64,000 bases of DNA from Acidaminococcus hominis (GCF_021044795.1 NZ_JAJNOP010000005.1), one strand, 5' to 3'. Positions 16,287 to 26,600 are shown, counted from the first letter of the stretch. Numbers and translations: made by a program. Notes: a model not told the origin generated them from the sequence alone.

Positions 16287-16712
16287 ATGTTAAGCTCCAA
16301 TGAGTTGGCAAAAGTGCTCCGGGACAATGGCTGCAAGGTAACGCCTCAGCGTTTGGCCGTTTATGAGATGCTGGCTCATACAAAAGAACACCCCACCGCA
16401 GAAATGATTTATGACAAGGTGAAAGACAAATACACTACGATGAGTTTTGCAACCGTGTATAAGTCTGTGGAGATTTTCAGCAAACTGGGTATAGTCCAGG
16501 TACTGAATACGGGGGAAGAAAGTTACCGGTATGATGCCAATGTAATGGAACATCCGCATATCAGATGCACCAAATGCGGAAAAGTCTTTGATGTGCCCCA
16601 TATCGAGGCCAAACAGATTGAAGACATGGTTTCCAAGCAAACCGGTTTTGACGTAAACGGACACCAATTTTATTTCTATGGCGTTTGCCCTAAATGCCAG
16701 CGGAAAGCATAA
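16287..16712 (+). CDS. perR: Fur-family repressor, PerR-like
   Basis: A 141-residue Fur-family metal-dependent repressor. The N-terminal winged helix (VLRDNGCKVTPQRLAVYEML, HPTAEMIYDKV, SFATVYKSVEIF) is followed by the dimerisation domain with two zinc CxxC pairs, CTKCGK and CPKCQ, and PerR-like regulatory metal ligands in YRYDANVMEHPHIRC and KVFDVPH. PerR senses peroxide by iron-catalysed histidine oxidation; Fur or Zur specificity cannot be excluded by eye. The ATG at 16287 is preferred because GGGAGG is 9 nt upstream. It is monocistronic, with its own consensus promoter and terminator. Confidence 0.85.
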   Translation: MLSSNELAKVLRDNGCKVTPQRLAVYEMLAHTKEHPTAEMIYDKVKDKYTTMSFATVYKSVEIFSKLGIVQVLNTGEESYRYDANVMEHPHIRCTKCGKVFDVPHIEAKQIEDMVSKQTGFDVNGHQFYFYGVCPKCQRKA

Positions 16713-16722
16713 TCCTAGCTGT

Positions 16723-16757
16723 AAAAACACCGAGCTGTAAGAGTTCGGTGTTTTTTT
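16723..16757 (+). terminator. Terminator after perR
   Basis: AAAAACACCGA and TCGGTGTTTTT arms with an 11-nt loop and a T7 tail. Confidence 0.9.
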
Positions 16758-16856
16758 ACATTTTGCCCTTTGGATTTGTTATAATATACAGTAACGTTAT
16801 GAGGGCTGTTTCCTAGAAAAAACGGTAATTTTGTATTGGTAAAGGTGTTAGAAACG

Positions 16857-17642
16857 ATGCAGACAGACTTTGAAGTTGATATTTTGGCCAGCGGCAGCCG
16901 GGGCAATTCCACCCTGATCCGGGTGGGGGACACGGCGGTGCTTATTGATGCAGGGATTTCCTGCCGGCGGATTGTCCAGGGCCTGAAGAAATGCGGCCTG
17001 GAGCCGGAAGACCTGAGCGGGATTTTCCTGACCCATGAGCACAAGGACCACGTGGCCGGACTGGATGTGTTTGGCCGGCATTACGGAACCGTACCCATTT
17101 TCGCCAATGAAAAGACCTGGTCCCAGCTGCCGGTGCGCCGGCTGCTTACCCGGGAACAGGTGCGGGCGGTACCCCGGTCCTGCACCCTGGGCCGGCTCCG
17201 GATCGAACCCTTTAAGATTTCCCATGATGCGGCGGATCCGGTGGGGTACCAGCTGTTCTACGGGGACGAAAAGTGTACCTACCTGACGGACTGCGGCACC
17301 ATTACCCCAACGGTGAGAAATGCTGTGGAAGGCGCAGAAGTCCTCATCCTGGAAGCCAACCATGATGAAACCATGCTGCGCAACGGACCCTATCCGCCCC
17401 AGCTCCAACGGCGCATTGCCGGCCAATACGGCCATTTGTCCAATGTGACCGCGGGCCAATTTCTTACGGAACTGCCGGTGCTGCCCAAGGAAGTATTCCT
17501 GGCCCATCTCAGTGAAAAAAACAATACCCCCCATATCGCCTATGAAACGGTGGAAAACCAGCTGAAGCAAATGCCCCAGCCCCACCAGATTCAACTGTTC
17601 GTGGCTTCCCAGCAGGAGCTGGTAAGCAATGTCCGGTCCTAA
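16857..17642 (+). CDS. walJ: MBL-fold metallohydrolase, WalJ/YycJ family
   Basis: A 261-residue metallo-beta-lactamase-fold protein. The metal motif THEHKDH (HxHxDH, about residues 58-64) is intact; LASGSRGNSTLIRVGD at the N terminus and ANHDETML are typical of the YycJ/WalJ group, which is linked to cell-wall and DNA-replication coordination in Firmicutes; the exact reaction (probably a nuclease) is not settled. ATG 16857 follows AAAGGTG at 9 nt; a TTG at 16836 is possible. Next are htrA (12 bp) and rlmH, the same order as in Bacillus and relatives, but the usual upstream walRKHI genes are absent here. Confidence 0.88.
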   Translation: MQTDFEVDILASGSRGNSTLIRVGDTAVLIDAGISCRRIVQGLKKCGLEPEDLSGIFLTHEHKDHVAGLDVFGRHYGTVPIFANEKTWSQLPVRRLLTREQVRAVPRSCTLGRLRIEPFKISHDAADPVGYQLFYGDEKCTYLTDCGTITPTVRNAVEGAEVLILEANHDETMLRNGPYPPQLQRRIAGQYGHLSNVTAGQFLTELPVLPKEVFLAHLSEKNNTPHIAYETVENQLKQMPQPHQIQLFVASQQELVSNVRS

Positions 17643-17654
17643 AGGAGTGATCGT

Positions 17655-18785
17655 ATGAAACGCAAACTTTCCCAAAAAACCTTGAGCACCTTACTGGCTC
17701 TTTCTCTCAGCATGAGCTTCTTTACTGCCGGCTGCGGGCTGGCCAGCAAGGCCACCAATGATAAGACGGCTGCCAAGCCGGCTACCACCCAGGAAGAGAA
17801 AATGAAGGAAGCCGATTCCAAGCTCAGTGCCAATCGGAATACTCCCATCGTCCAGGCTGCCAAGAAAGTGGGTCCTACGGTTGTGGGTATTACCAACAAG
17901 GCCCTGGTGCGGGATTATTTCAACCGGACCCAGCTGGTGGAAAAGGGCAGCGGTTCCGGGGTCATCTACAGCAAGGATGGCCTGATTGTGACCAATAACC
18001 ACGTAGTGGCAGGGGCCCAGGAAATTGTGGTCAGCCTGTCCAACGGCAAAACCTACACCGGCAAGGTGCTGGGCACCGATCCCACCACGGACCTGGCAGT
18101 GGTGAAAATCCAGGCCGACGAGGATCTGCCGGTAGCGGAATTTGGTGATTCCGATACCCTGATGGTGGGCGAACCGGCCATTGCCATCGGTAACCCCCTG
18201 GGCATGGAATTCCGGGGTACGGTAACCGCCGGCGTCATCAGCGCCCTGAACCGGACCATTGATTTGGGTGAGCAGCGCTTCCGCCTGATCCAGACCGACG
18301 CAGCCATTAACCCCGGCAATTCCGGCGGGGCCCTGGCCAACGCAGACGGTCAGGTCATCGGCATCAACAGCGCCAAGATTGTGGTCAGCGGCGTAGAAGG
18401 CATTGGCTTTGCCATTCCTATCAACGAAGCCAAACCCATTATCAAGCAGTTGGCCGAACAGGGCCGGGTGGTGCGCCCGTATTTGGGGGTCAGCCTCATT
18501 GACAAGACCTTGGCAGAACGGTTTGGGTTCAATATCGACCTGAGAGGAGGGCTGTTTGTAGCCAAATTGTTTCAAAATGGTCCAGCCTATCAGGGAGGCA
18601 TTCGCCCGAATGATATCATTACCAAATTCAATGGGACTAAGGTTGATTCGGTGGCTGCTCTTCGGGACGCTTTGAACAAGTGCCAGGTAGGGCAGACGGT
18701 TCCTGTCACCATCTTGCGGGGCGATACGGAAGTGGATAAGAACGTAACCTTAACAGAAATGCCCCAGCAGGACAGCAATAACTGA
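17655..18785 (+). CDS. htrA: HtrA/DegP-type trypsin-like serine protease, probable lipoprotein
   Basis: A 376-residue envelope protease for misfolded proteins. A signal sequence ends FFTAGC (about residues 22-27), which fits a lipobox, so it is probably lipid-anchored. The catalytic triad is visible: His116 in TNNHVV, Asp146 in TTDLAVVK, and Ser223 in NPGNSGGAL. One PDZ domain follows (about 280-365, PYLGVSL to GDTEVDKNV). It overlaps rlmH by one base (TGATG), so the two are translationally coupled. Length is normal for single-PDZ Firmicutes HtrA. Confidence 0.93.
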   Translation: MKRKLSQKTLSTLLALSLSMSFFTAGCGLASKATNDKTAAKPATTQEEKMKEADSKLSANRNTPIVQAAKKVGPTVVGITNKALVRDYFNRTQLVEKGSGSGVIYSKDGLIVTNNHVVAGAQEIVVSLSNGKTYTGKVLGTDPTTDLAVVKIQADEDLPVAEFGDSDTLMVGEPAIAIGNPLGMEFRGTVTAGVISALNRTIDLGEQRFRLIQTDAAINPGNSGGALANADGQVIGINSAKIVVSGVEGIGFAIPINEAKPIIKQLAEQGRVVRPYLGVSLIDKTLAERFGFNIDLRGGLFVAKLFQNGPAYQGGIRPNDIITKFNGTKVDSVAALRDALNKCQVGQTVPVTILRGDTEVDKNVTLTEMPQQDSNN

Positions 18786-19267
18786 TGCTGAAGATTACCA
18801 TTGCCTGTGTGGGCAAATTAAAAGAAGACTATCTGCGCAGCGCAGAGGCGGAATTTGTGAAACGGCTGGGGGCCTATTGCCAGCTGGAAATCAAATGCAT
18901 TCCGGAAGAAAAAATGCCAGAAAACGCCTCTCCGGCTGCCGAGCAGCAGGTACTGCAAAAAGAGACGGAGCGCGTCCTGAAGCTGATTGACGACCACAGC
19001 TATGTGGTGCTGTTGGATCTGAAGGGAAAGGAAATTTCCTCTCCCCAGCTGGCGGAGAAGCTGGACCGCTGGATGGTGGAGGGGGTCAGCCATCTGACCT
19101 TTGTCATTGGAGGCCCCTTTGGCTATACGGATGACCTGCGCCGGCGGGCGGATTTCCGCTGGAGCTTTTCACCCCTGACCTTCACCCACCAGATGATCCG
19201 GGTTCTTCTGCTGGAGCAGATCTACCGGGCCTTCAAGATTCTGCGCAACGAAAAGTACCACCATTAA
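18785..19267 (+). CDS. rlmH: 23S rRNA pseudouridine-1915 N3-methyltransferase
   Basis: A 160-residue SPOUT methyltransferase (family length about 155-160) that methylates pseudouridine 1915 in helix 69 of 23S rRNA on the assembled 70S ribosome. Seen: the SAM-knot FVIGGPFGYTDDLRRRAD and the C-terminal RVLLLEQIYRAFKILRNEKY block, both highly conserved. The start overlaps the htrA stop by one base. The walJ-htrA-rlmH order matches many Firmicutes. Confidence 0.97.
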   Translation: MLKITIACVGKLKEDYLRSAEAEFVKRLGAYCQLEIKCIPEEKMPENASPAAEQQVLQKETERVLKLIDDHSYVVLLDLKGKEISSPQLAEKLDRWMVEGVSHLTFVIGGPFGYTDDLRRRADFRWSFSPLTFTHQMIRVLLLEQIYRAFKILRNEKYHH

Positions 19268-19344
19268 GCGGTTTTACTCTATTTTATCAGGTACAGGGCA
19301 CCTGTCCCGTTTGAGGACAAAGCACCGAGGGGAGTTATTCATTC

Positions 19345-20466
19345 ATGGAAAAAGCAAAAGTGTATTTTACGGATTTTCGCTGCCCAGTGGGTACCAGCAT
19401 GCTGACCAAACTCCAGCGGCTGTGCAAAGTGGCCAAAATGAACAGCATTGACTTCGAAGGCAAATATACGGCTGTGAAGATGCATTTTGGCGAATTGGGC
19501 AACCTGGCCACCATCCGGCCCCAGTATGTCAAGGCGGTTACGGACCTAATCAAGGAATGGGGCGGCAAACCCTTCCTGACAGACTGCAACACCCTGTATC
19601 CGGGCAGCCGGAAAAACGCCCTGGACCATCTGGAATGTGCCGCCTTAAACGGCTACAATCCTACCACCACGGGCTGCCAGGTCATCATCGGGGACGGCCT
19701 GCGGGGCACCGATGAAGTGGAAGTTCCCGTACCCAATGGGGAATACATCAAAAAGGCCAAAATTGGCCGGGCCATTATGGATGCGGACATTGTGGTCAGC
19801 CTGGCCCACTTCAAGGGTCATGAATCTACCGGCTTTGGCGGCGCCATCAAGAATATCGGCATGGGCTGCGGCAGCCGGGCCGGGAAAATGGAACAGCATT
19901 CCTCCGGTACTCCCAAGGTGGACCCGGAGCTGTGCCGGGGCTGCCGGCACTGTGCCAGCGAATGCGGTTCTGACGCCATTGAGTACATTGACAACAAAGC
20001 GTTTATTCACGAAGACCTGTGCGTAGGCTGCGGCCGCTGCATTGGGGCTTGCAGCTTTGACGCCATCCAAACGGTACAGTGGGATGCCAACGAGCTGCTG
20101 GATCGGAAAATGGCTGAGTACACCCTGGCTGTGCTCCACGGCCGGCCCAGCTTCTTCATCAACTTTGTTATGGACATTTCCCCCAACTGCGACTGCCACG
20201 GGGAAAATGACGCACCCATTCTGCCCAACATCGGCATTTTTGCTTCCACCGATCCCATTGCCGTGGATCAGGCCTGCGCCGATGCCTGCCAGAAGATGCC
20301 GCCCCTGCCCAACAGCCAGCTGTCCGACCACCTGGCCGAAAAGGGCTGGGAGGAGCACCACGACCATTTCCTGGACAGCAACCCCCTGGTGGACTGGGAA
20401 ACCACGCTGGAACATGGCGTGAAGATAGGCCTGGGCACCCGGGAATACGAACTGGTCCGGATGTAA
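19345..20466 (+). CDS. DUF362 domain protein with two 4Fe-4S ferredoxin clusters
   Basis: A 373-residue protein of unknown biochemical role. DUF362 covers most of the chain (KMHFGELGNLATIRP, SLAHFKGHESTGFGGAIKN, CHGENDAPILPNIGIFAS) and a two-cluster ferredoxin domain is inserted at about residues 190-245, with CRGCRHCASEC and CVGCGRCIGAC. It is probably a cytoplasmic redox protein in an anaerobe; DUF362 ferredoxins are widespread in Clostridia and Negativicutes. No partner gene is adjacent. The ATG at 19345 is preceded by GAGGGGAG. Confidence 0.85.
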   Translation: MEKAKVYFTDFRCPVGTSMLTKLQRLCKVAKMNSIDFEGKYTAVKMHFGELGNLATIRPQYVKAVTDLIKEWGGKPFLTDCNTLYPGSRKNALDHLECAALNGYNPTTTGCQVIIGDGLRGTDEVEVPVPNGEYIKKAKIGRAIMDADIVVSLAHFKGHESTGFGGAIKNIGMGCGSRAGKMEQHSSGTPKVDPELCRGCRHCASECGSDAIEYIDNKAFIHEDLCVGCGRCIGACSFDAIQTVQWDANELLDRKMAEYTLAVLHGRPSFFINFVMDISPNCDCHGENDAPILPNIGIFASTDPIAVDQACADACQKMPPLPNSQLSDHLAEKGWEEHHDHFLDSNPLVDWETTLEHGVKIGLGTREYELVRM

Positions 20467-20509
20467 CTGTTTCCTTTTACGGTACATAAGAAAAGTTGAG
20501 TGTCAGATT

Positions 20510-20552
20510 GGAGAGGGTGCCCTTTAGGGGGCCCTCTCCTTTGTGTTATAAT
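20510..20552 (+). promoter_or_regulatory. Stem-loop (possible terminator) abutting the citC promoter
   Basis: GGAGAGGG (20510-20517) pairs perfectly with CCCTCTCC (20532-20539), but the following T-run is broken (TTTGTGTT), so it would be a weak terminator for the DUF362 gene. Immediately after it lies TGTTATAAT (20544-20552), an extended -10 promoter for citC. Confidence 0.5.
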
Positions 20553-20582
20553 GGAACCATTCTAGAACGTACGGAGGAGCTT

Positions 20583-21629
20583 ATGTCTGATTATGTAATT
20601 TCTCCGGTGTACCCTTCTGACACCCGCACCAATGCCCAAGTGAATGCACTGCTGGAGCAGGAAGGAATCCGCCGGGATGCCAATTTGGATTATACCTGTG
20701 TCATGTTTGACCAGGATTACCACGCCGTAGCCACCGGCAGCTGCTTTGGAAATACCCTGCGCTGCATGGCGGTGGATCACCACCATCAGGGGGAAGGCCT
20801 GATGAACGAAATCGTTTCCCATCTGGTCCAGCGCCAGTTTGAACAGGGCCATACCCACCTGTTCCTGTACACCAAATGTTCGTCCGCCAAGTTCTTCGGG
20901 GACCTGGGCTTTTACGAAATTGCCCGGGTGGAAGACCAGGTGGTATTTATGGAAAATAAGCACGATGGCTTTGCCCACTACCTGGACCAGCTGGCCCAAA
21001 GCAAGGTGGAAGCACCCCGGGTGGCAGCCGTGGTGATGAACGCCAACCCCTTTACCCTGGGACACCAGTACCTGGTGGAAAAGGCCGCCCAGGAAAATGA
21101 CCTGGTGCACTTGTTCATGGTCAGCGAGGACGCCAGCTTCTTTCCCTATACGGTGCGCAAGCGCCTGATTATGGAAGGCACGGCCCATTTGAAGAATATC
21201 CGCTACCACGACAGCGGTCCCTACATCATCAGCCAGAACACCTTCCCCAGCTACTTCCAAAAGGATGAGGAAGCGGTAATCCTGAGCCACGCCAACCTGG
21301 ACCTGGCCATTTTCACGAAAATTGCTGCCCGCATGGGCATTACCGCCCGCTACGTAGGGGAGGAACCCACCAGCCTGGTGACCGGGCTCTACAACCAGGT
21401 CATGGCCAAACGGCTGCCGGAAGCGGGGATTGGCTGCGTCATTGTGCCCCGGAAAACCCAAAACGGCATTGTGGTCAGTGCTTCTACCGTGCGCCGGGAT
21501 ATCCAGCAGGGCAACTGGGACGAAGTGAAGGCCCTGGTGCCGGAGACTACCTGGAACTACCTGCGCAGTGAGGAAGGCCAGCCGGTGGTGGACAAAATCC
21601 GGGCCGGCAAGAATGTGGTCCATTACTAA
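20583..21629 (+). CDS. citC: [Citrate (pro-3S)-lyase] ligase
   Basis: A 348-residue enzyme that acetylates the prosthetic group of the citrate lyase acyl carrier protein with ATP and acetate, turning the lyase on. An N-terminal GNAT-like domain (residues about 1-135; MAVDHHHQGEGLMNEIV) is followed by the nucleotidyltransferase domain with NANPFTLGHQYLVEKAA (HxGH-like site) and SASTVRRDI near the end. The ATG at 20583 has GGAGGAG 5 nt upstream. citD, citE, citF, citX and citG are not in this window, so the gene is detached from its usual operon; its partner could be encoded elsewhere or it may serve a related lyase. Confidence 0.93.
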   Translation: MSDYVISPVYPSDTRTNAQVNALLEQEGIRRDANLDYTCVMFDQDYHAVATGSCFGNTLRCMAVDHHHQGEGLMNEIVSHLVQRQFEQGHTHLFLYTKCSSAKFFGDLGFYEIARVEDQVVFMENKHDGFAHYLDQLAQSKVEAPRVAAVVMNANPFTLGHQYLVEKAAQENDLVHLFMVSEDASFFPYTVRKRLIMEGTAHLKNIRYHDSGPYIISQNTFPSYFQKDEEAVILSHANLDLAIFTKIAARMGITARYVGEEPTSLVTGLYNQVMAKRLPEAGIGCVIVPRKTQNGIVVSASTVRRDIQQGNWDEVKALVPETTWNYLRSEEGQPVVDKIRAGKNVVHY

Positions 21630-21670
21630 AAGGCAGCCCCGGCCTTTCTCCGGGAAGGCTGGGTTGACTA

Positions 21671-21699
21671 TTGCTTTTTTTGATACAGTTGTATATAAT
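21671..21699 (+). promoter_or_regulatory. metK promoter
   Basis: TTGCTT (21671-21676), 17-bp spacer, perfect TATAAT (21694-21699), placed just upstream of the riboswitch. Confidence 0.7.
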
Positions 21700-21720
21700 G
21701 TTTTATTGCAAACTACATAT

Positions 21721-21828
21721 TGCTCATCAAGAGTGGCGGAGGGAATGGCCCAATGAACCCACAGCAACCATGGCGTAAGCCAACGGTGCTAAATCCTACA
21801 ATGCGGTTTTTCGATTGTGAGATGAGAG
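21721..21828 (+). ncRNA. SAM-I riboswitch (S-box)
   Basis: The stretch from CTCATCAAGAGTGGCGGAGG through CCACAGCAACC, CGGTGCTAAATCC to GAGATGAG reproduces the S-box core: P1 pairs CTCATC (21723-21728) with GATGAG (21821-21826), with the conserved GAGTGGCGGAGGGA and CAACCNNG...GGTGCTAAWTCC blocks in place. It is followed by a terminator hairpin, so S-adenosylmethionine binding should switch metK off by premature termination. Confidence 0.96.
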
Positions 21829-21833
21829 CCTAT

Positions 21834-21864
21834 ATACTCTCTCTCAATGGGGAGTATTTTTTTT
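21834..21864 (+). terminator. SAM riboswitch expression-platform terminator
   Basis: ATACTC (21834-21839) pairs with GAGTAT (21852-21857), extended by weaker pairs, followed by T8. It lies between the aptamer and the metK ribosome site. Confidence 0.85.
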
Positions 21865-21879
21865 ACTCAAGGAGGAACT

Positions 21880-23058
<1,179 letters not shown>

Positions 23059-23059
23059 A

Positions 23060-25456
23060 ATGAAGTATGCAAAGGTTGCCATTAATTTGCCGGTAAAGAA
23101 TATGTTCCGGCAGTTCACCTACCGGGTGCCGGAAAGCATGGACTTTCTGGACGAAGGCTGGCGGGTAGTGGTGCCTTTTGGCTCACAAATGCTGGAAGGC
23201 TTTATTGTGGAGGAGGACCGGGAGCCGGACCTTTCCCTGGACCTGAAGGCCATTGCCGATGTGTTGGGCACGGCGCCCTGGTTTGATCAGGAGATGCTGG
23301 CCACGGCCCATTGGCTGTCCCAGTACTATCTCTGTACCTTGGCGGAAGCCCTGCGCCTGTTTATTCCAGGCAAGAGCAGTGTGGCCGTCACCGGCCGTTA
23401 CCAGCCGGAACCGGATTTTGCCGGAGAATTGACCAAACCGGAGCAGGAGTTCTACGATTATCTGCTGCTTCGGGGCGGCCGGTCCCGGAAGGAAATCTGC
23501 CGCCTGGACGGAGGGGAAAATGCCCTGAAGGGACTGATCACCAAAGGGGCAGTGAGCCTGTCCTTCGCAACCAAATACAAGCTGCGGGAAAAGACCGAAC
23601 GTACCCTGCAAAGCACTGCCGCAGGGCGCCAGGCCCTAAAGGACGGCCTGATCCGGGGTAAAAGCCGGCAGGCCGCCCTTTCCCTATTACCGGAAAAGAC
23701 CGTGCTGACCAGCCACGAACTGCAAGCCAAGGGCATCTCCAACGATGTAATCCACGCTCTGGTGCTTTTGGGCTATCTGGAGGAAGGGCAGCGCCGGGTG
23801 CTGCGGGACAGCTACGAGCATCTGGAGGCACCCCGGGAAAATTTGCAGCTGACTCCGGAGCAGCAGGCTGCGGTGGAAGCGGTGGACCGGGCCAGAACGG
23901 AAAATAAACCCCAGACCTTTCTTCTGGAAGGCATTACCGGCAGCGGTAAGACAGAAGTCTACCTGCGGCTGACCGACCGGGCCGTCCGGGCTGGCCAGCA
24001 GGTGATGGTGCTGGTGCCGGAAATTGCCCTGACCGGGCAGACTGTACGGCGTTTTAAGGCCTGGTTCTCGGACCATGTGGCCGTGGCCCACAGCAAGCTG
24101 TCCGCCAATGAACGGGCGGACGTGTGGGAGAGAATGCGCTCCGGCCAGGCCCGGGTGCTGATTGGGGTCCGTTCTGCGGTGTTCTGCCCCTTTGAAAATT
24201 TGGGCCTCATCATCATCGATGAGGAACACGAAGGCACCTACAAACAGGAAAACCGGCCCAGTTACCACGCCCGTCTGGTGGCCCAGTACCGGGCCCATTA
24301 CCGAAAGGTGCCGGTGCTTTTGGGCTCGGCCACTCCGGACCTGGAATCTTATTATTATGCCCGGAAGGGAAAATATACCCGGCTGCGGCTGACCCAGCGG
24401 GCCAAAAGTGGCAGCCGCCTGCCCCAGGTGTCCATTGTGGACATGCGGGCAGAGCTGCAGCAGGGGAACCGGTCCGTGCTTTCAGGAGAACTCCGGGAAA
24501 AGCTGGAGCAGACCGTCCAGCACGGGGAGCAGGCCATTGTGCTGCTAAACCGCCGGGGCTTTTCCACCTTTGTGTTGTGCCGGGACTGCGGGGAAGCCAT
24601 TACCTGTCCCCACTGCGCCGTTTCCCTGGTGTACCACGCCAAGGACCAGCTGCTGAAGTGTCATTACTGCGGCTATACCATGCCCGTACCCCACACCTGC
24701 CCCAACTGCGGCAGCAAACGGATCAAGTTCTTTGGCACAGGCACAGAAAAGGCGGAAACGGAAATCCAGGAGCTGTGTCCGGGGGTACATCCCATCCGCA
24801 TGGACCAGGATTCCACCGCTGCCAAATTTGCCCACGAGCGGATTCTCAAGGCCTTTAGCAAGCAGGAGTACAACGTGCTTTTGGGTACCCAGATGGTGGC
24901 CAAGGGCCACGACATTCCCAATGTGACCCTGGTGGGCATCCTCAGCGCCGACGCGGCCCTGAACCTGCCGGACTTCCGCAGCGGGGAGCGCTGTTTTGCC
25001 CTGCTGACCCAGGCAGCGGGCCGGGCCGGCCGGGGGGACAAACCCGGCCAGGTGGTATTCCAGGCCTACGATGCGGAAAATCCTATTCTTCAGCTGGCAG
25101 CCAAGCAGGACTACGAGGGCTTTGCCAAGCATGAACTGGACCAGCGGCAGGAGCTGAATTATCCTCCCTTTACCAAGATGCTGAAGATTACCGTCCAGCA
25201 CAAGGAAATGGAAACGGCCTTTTCCACCGCCCAGCGGGTGGTGAACAATCTGGAAGCCTGGCAGTTGGAAACCCAGGCGGAAGTAGAAATCCTGGGCCCC
25301 TTCCCTGCCATTGTGCCTATGGTAAAAGGAATTTATCGAATCAACATCCTGCTAAAAAGTCATAAAATGGAGCCCGTCAAGGAATGGCTGCGCCAATCGG
25401 AATTTTGGGCCCAGCCCAGCCTGTCTTTTGACGTGGATCCCATCAGCGTGATATAG
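23060..25456 (+). CDS. priA: Primosomal protein N' (replication restart helicase)
   Basis: A 798-residue 3'-5' helicase that reloads the replisome at stalled forks. Order seen: N-terminal 3'BD domain (FRQFTYRVPESMDFLDEGWR), winged helix region about 110-240, Walker A GITGSGKTEVYL (about 292-303), DEEHEGTYKQ (DEAH box, about 387-396), the eight-cysteine zinc-binding module (CRDCGEAITCPHC, CHYCG, CPNCG, about 505-550), and motif V/VI GTQMVAKGHDIPNVTLVG and QAAGRAGRG. It begins one base after the metK stop, without a strong site of its own, suggesting coupling to metK translation. Confidence 0.97.
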   Translation: MKYAKVAINLPVKNMFRQFTYRVPESMDFLDEGWRVVVPFGSQMLEGFIVEEDREPDLSLDLKAIADVLGTAPWFDQEMLATAHWLSQYYLCTLAEALRLFIPGKSSVAVTGRYQPEPDFAGELTKPEQEFYDYLLLRGGRSRKEICRLDGGENALKGLITKGAVSLSFATKYKLREKTERTLQSTAAGRQALKDGLIRGKSRQAALSLLPEKTVLTSHELQAKGISNDVIHALVLLGYLEEGQRRVLRDSYEHLEAPRENLQLTPEQQAAVEAVDRARTENKPQTFLLEGITGSGKTEVYLRLTDRAVRAGQQVMVLVPEIALTGQTVRRFKAWFSDHVAVAHSKLSANERADVWERMRSGQARVLIGVRSAVFCPFENLGLIIIDEEHEGTYKQENRPSYHARLVAQYRAHYRKVPVLLGSATPDLESYYYARKGKYTRLRLTQRAKSGSRLPQVSIVDMRAELQQGNRSVLSGELREKLEQTVQHGEQAIVLLNRRGFSTFVLCRDCGEAITCPHCAVSLVYHAKDQLLKCHYCGYTMPVPHTCPNCGSKRIKFFGTGTEKAETEIQELCPGVHPIRMDQDSTAAKFAHERILKAFSKQEYNVLLGTQMVAKGHDIPNVTLVGILSADAALNLPDFRSGERCFALLTQAAGRAGRGDKPGQVVFQAYDAENPILQLAAKQDYEGFAKHELDQRQELNYPPFTKMLKITVQHKEMETAFSTAQRVVNNLEAWQLETQAEVEILGPFPAIVPMVKGIYRINILLKSHKMEPVKEWLRQSEFWAQPSLSFDVDPISVI

Positions 25457-25500
25457 TAAGAGTATTATTTGATTCTGCTTTATGGAAGGAGACAACTCCC

Positions 25501-26589
25501 ATGAAAAAATTTCGTACGGCTTTAGCCCTGGGCGCCTGCCTGACGGCGCTGTCTGCCGCTGCCTATGCGGCACCGGCTTCCCCGGTGACTGCGGCCCCCG
25601 GTAAAACCGCTGTCCAAAGTCAGGAGGGAATCATGACAACTGTCAAAGAATATATTGCCCAGGGGAAAATTACCCCAGCTGCCGACAAAAGCGGCAGCGG
25701 CCGGATCGATTTGCAGCTGAGCAAACCGGAAATGACCTATACCTCCGGGGTGGTTTACGCCCAGGTGCCCAGCCGGGGCTACGAGAACGTACCCCTTACT
25801 ATGGATATCATTCGGCCCAAGAACCCCAAAACGCCCTTGCCGGCAGTTATTTTTGTCACCGGGGGCGGCTTTATCAACGCCAACAAGGATAATATGCTCA
25901 GCCGCCGGGTGGAACTGGCCGAAAACGGCTACGTGGTGGCCAGCATCAACTACCGGGTGGCCCCTACGGCCCAGATGCCCCAGCCCCTGGAAGATGTGAA
26001 GGCGGCGGTCCGTTTCCTTCGGGCCCACGCTGCCCAGTACAATGTGGACAGCAAACATATAGGTCTGTGGGGCGGCAGTGCCGGCGGCTACTTGGTAGCC
26101 ATTGCCGGTACCACCAACGGCACCAAGCAGTTCGACAAGGGAGAATACCTGAACCAGTCCAGTGATGTCCAGGCCGTTTTTGACGAATATGGCCTGTCCG
26201 ACCTGACCAAGATTGGGGCAGACTATTCGGAAGCCGTACAGCGGCTCCACGCATCGGACGGGGCTACGGAAAACCTGTGGCTTAACGGTTCTTCCGTTTT
26301 CACCGGCCATGCAGGAAATGTGTCCTCCGACCTGAAAAAGGCAGAGGCCGCCAACCCCATTACCTACATTTCCTCCAAAACCCCGCCGTTCCTGTTGATG
26401 CACGGGGATAAGGATGTGGTGGTATCGCCCAGCCAGACGGAAATCCTCCATAAGGCCCTGGTGGAAAAGGGCATCGATTCCACCCGGTACGTGGTTACCG
26501 GCGCCGCCCACGGGGGTGTGTACTGGTACCAGCCGGAAGTGATGGAAGTGGTGCTGGAATTCTTCAACCGGACGCTGAAAGGTTTGTAA
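25501..26589 (+). CDS. Secreted alpha/beta-hydrolase esterase (BD-FAE/acetyl-esterase type)
   Basis: A 362-residue exported hydrolase. A signal peptide covers about residues 1-23 (TALALGACLTALSAAAYA, cleavage after AYA). The fold shows the oxyanion loop VTGGGFINANKDN, the nucleophile elbow GGSAGGY with Ser193, the acid region MHGDKDVVVSPSQTE, and the catalytic His in AAHGGVYWY. Related proteins de-esterify plant polysaccharides or short acyl esters; the substrate here is open. The ribosome site GGAAGGAG precedes the ATG. It ends at a bidirectional terminator. Its likely location is the periplasm or outside. Confidence 0.87.
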   Translation: MKKFRTALALGACLTALSAAAYAAPASPVTAAPGKTAVQSQEGIMTTVKEYIAQGKITPAADKSGSGRIDLQLSKPEMTYTSGVVYAQVPSRGYENVPLTMDIIRPKNPKTPLPAVIFVTGGGFINANKDNMLSRRVELAENGYVVASINYRVAPTAQMPQPLEDVKAAVRFLRAHAAQYNVDSKHIGLWGGSAGGYLVAIAGTTNGTKQFDKGEYLNQSSDVQAVFDEYGLSDLTKIGADYSEAVQRLHASDGATENLWLNGSSVFTGHAGNVSSDLKKAEAANPITYISSKTPPFLLMHGDKDVVVSPSQTEILHKALVEKGIDSTRYVVTGAAHGGVYWYQPEVMEVVLEFFNRTLKGL

Positions 26590-26600
26590 TTGCACAAAAA

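Noticed and set aside
21664..21699. TTGACT at 21664 as the metK -35
   Set aside because: The distance to TATAAT is 24 bp; TTGCTT at 21671 gives the normal 17 bp.
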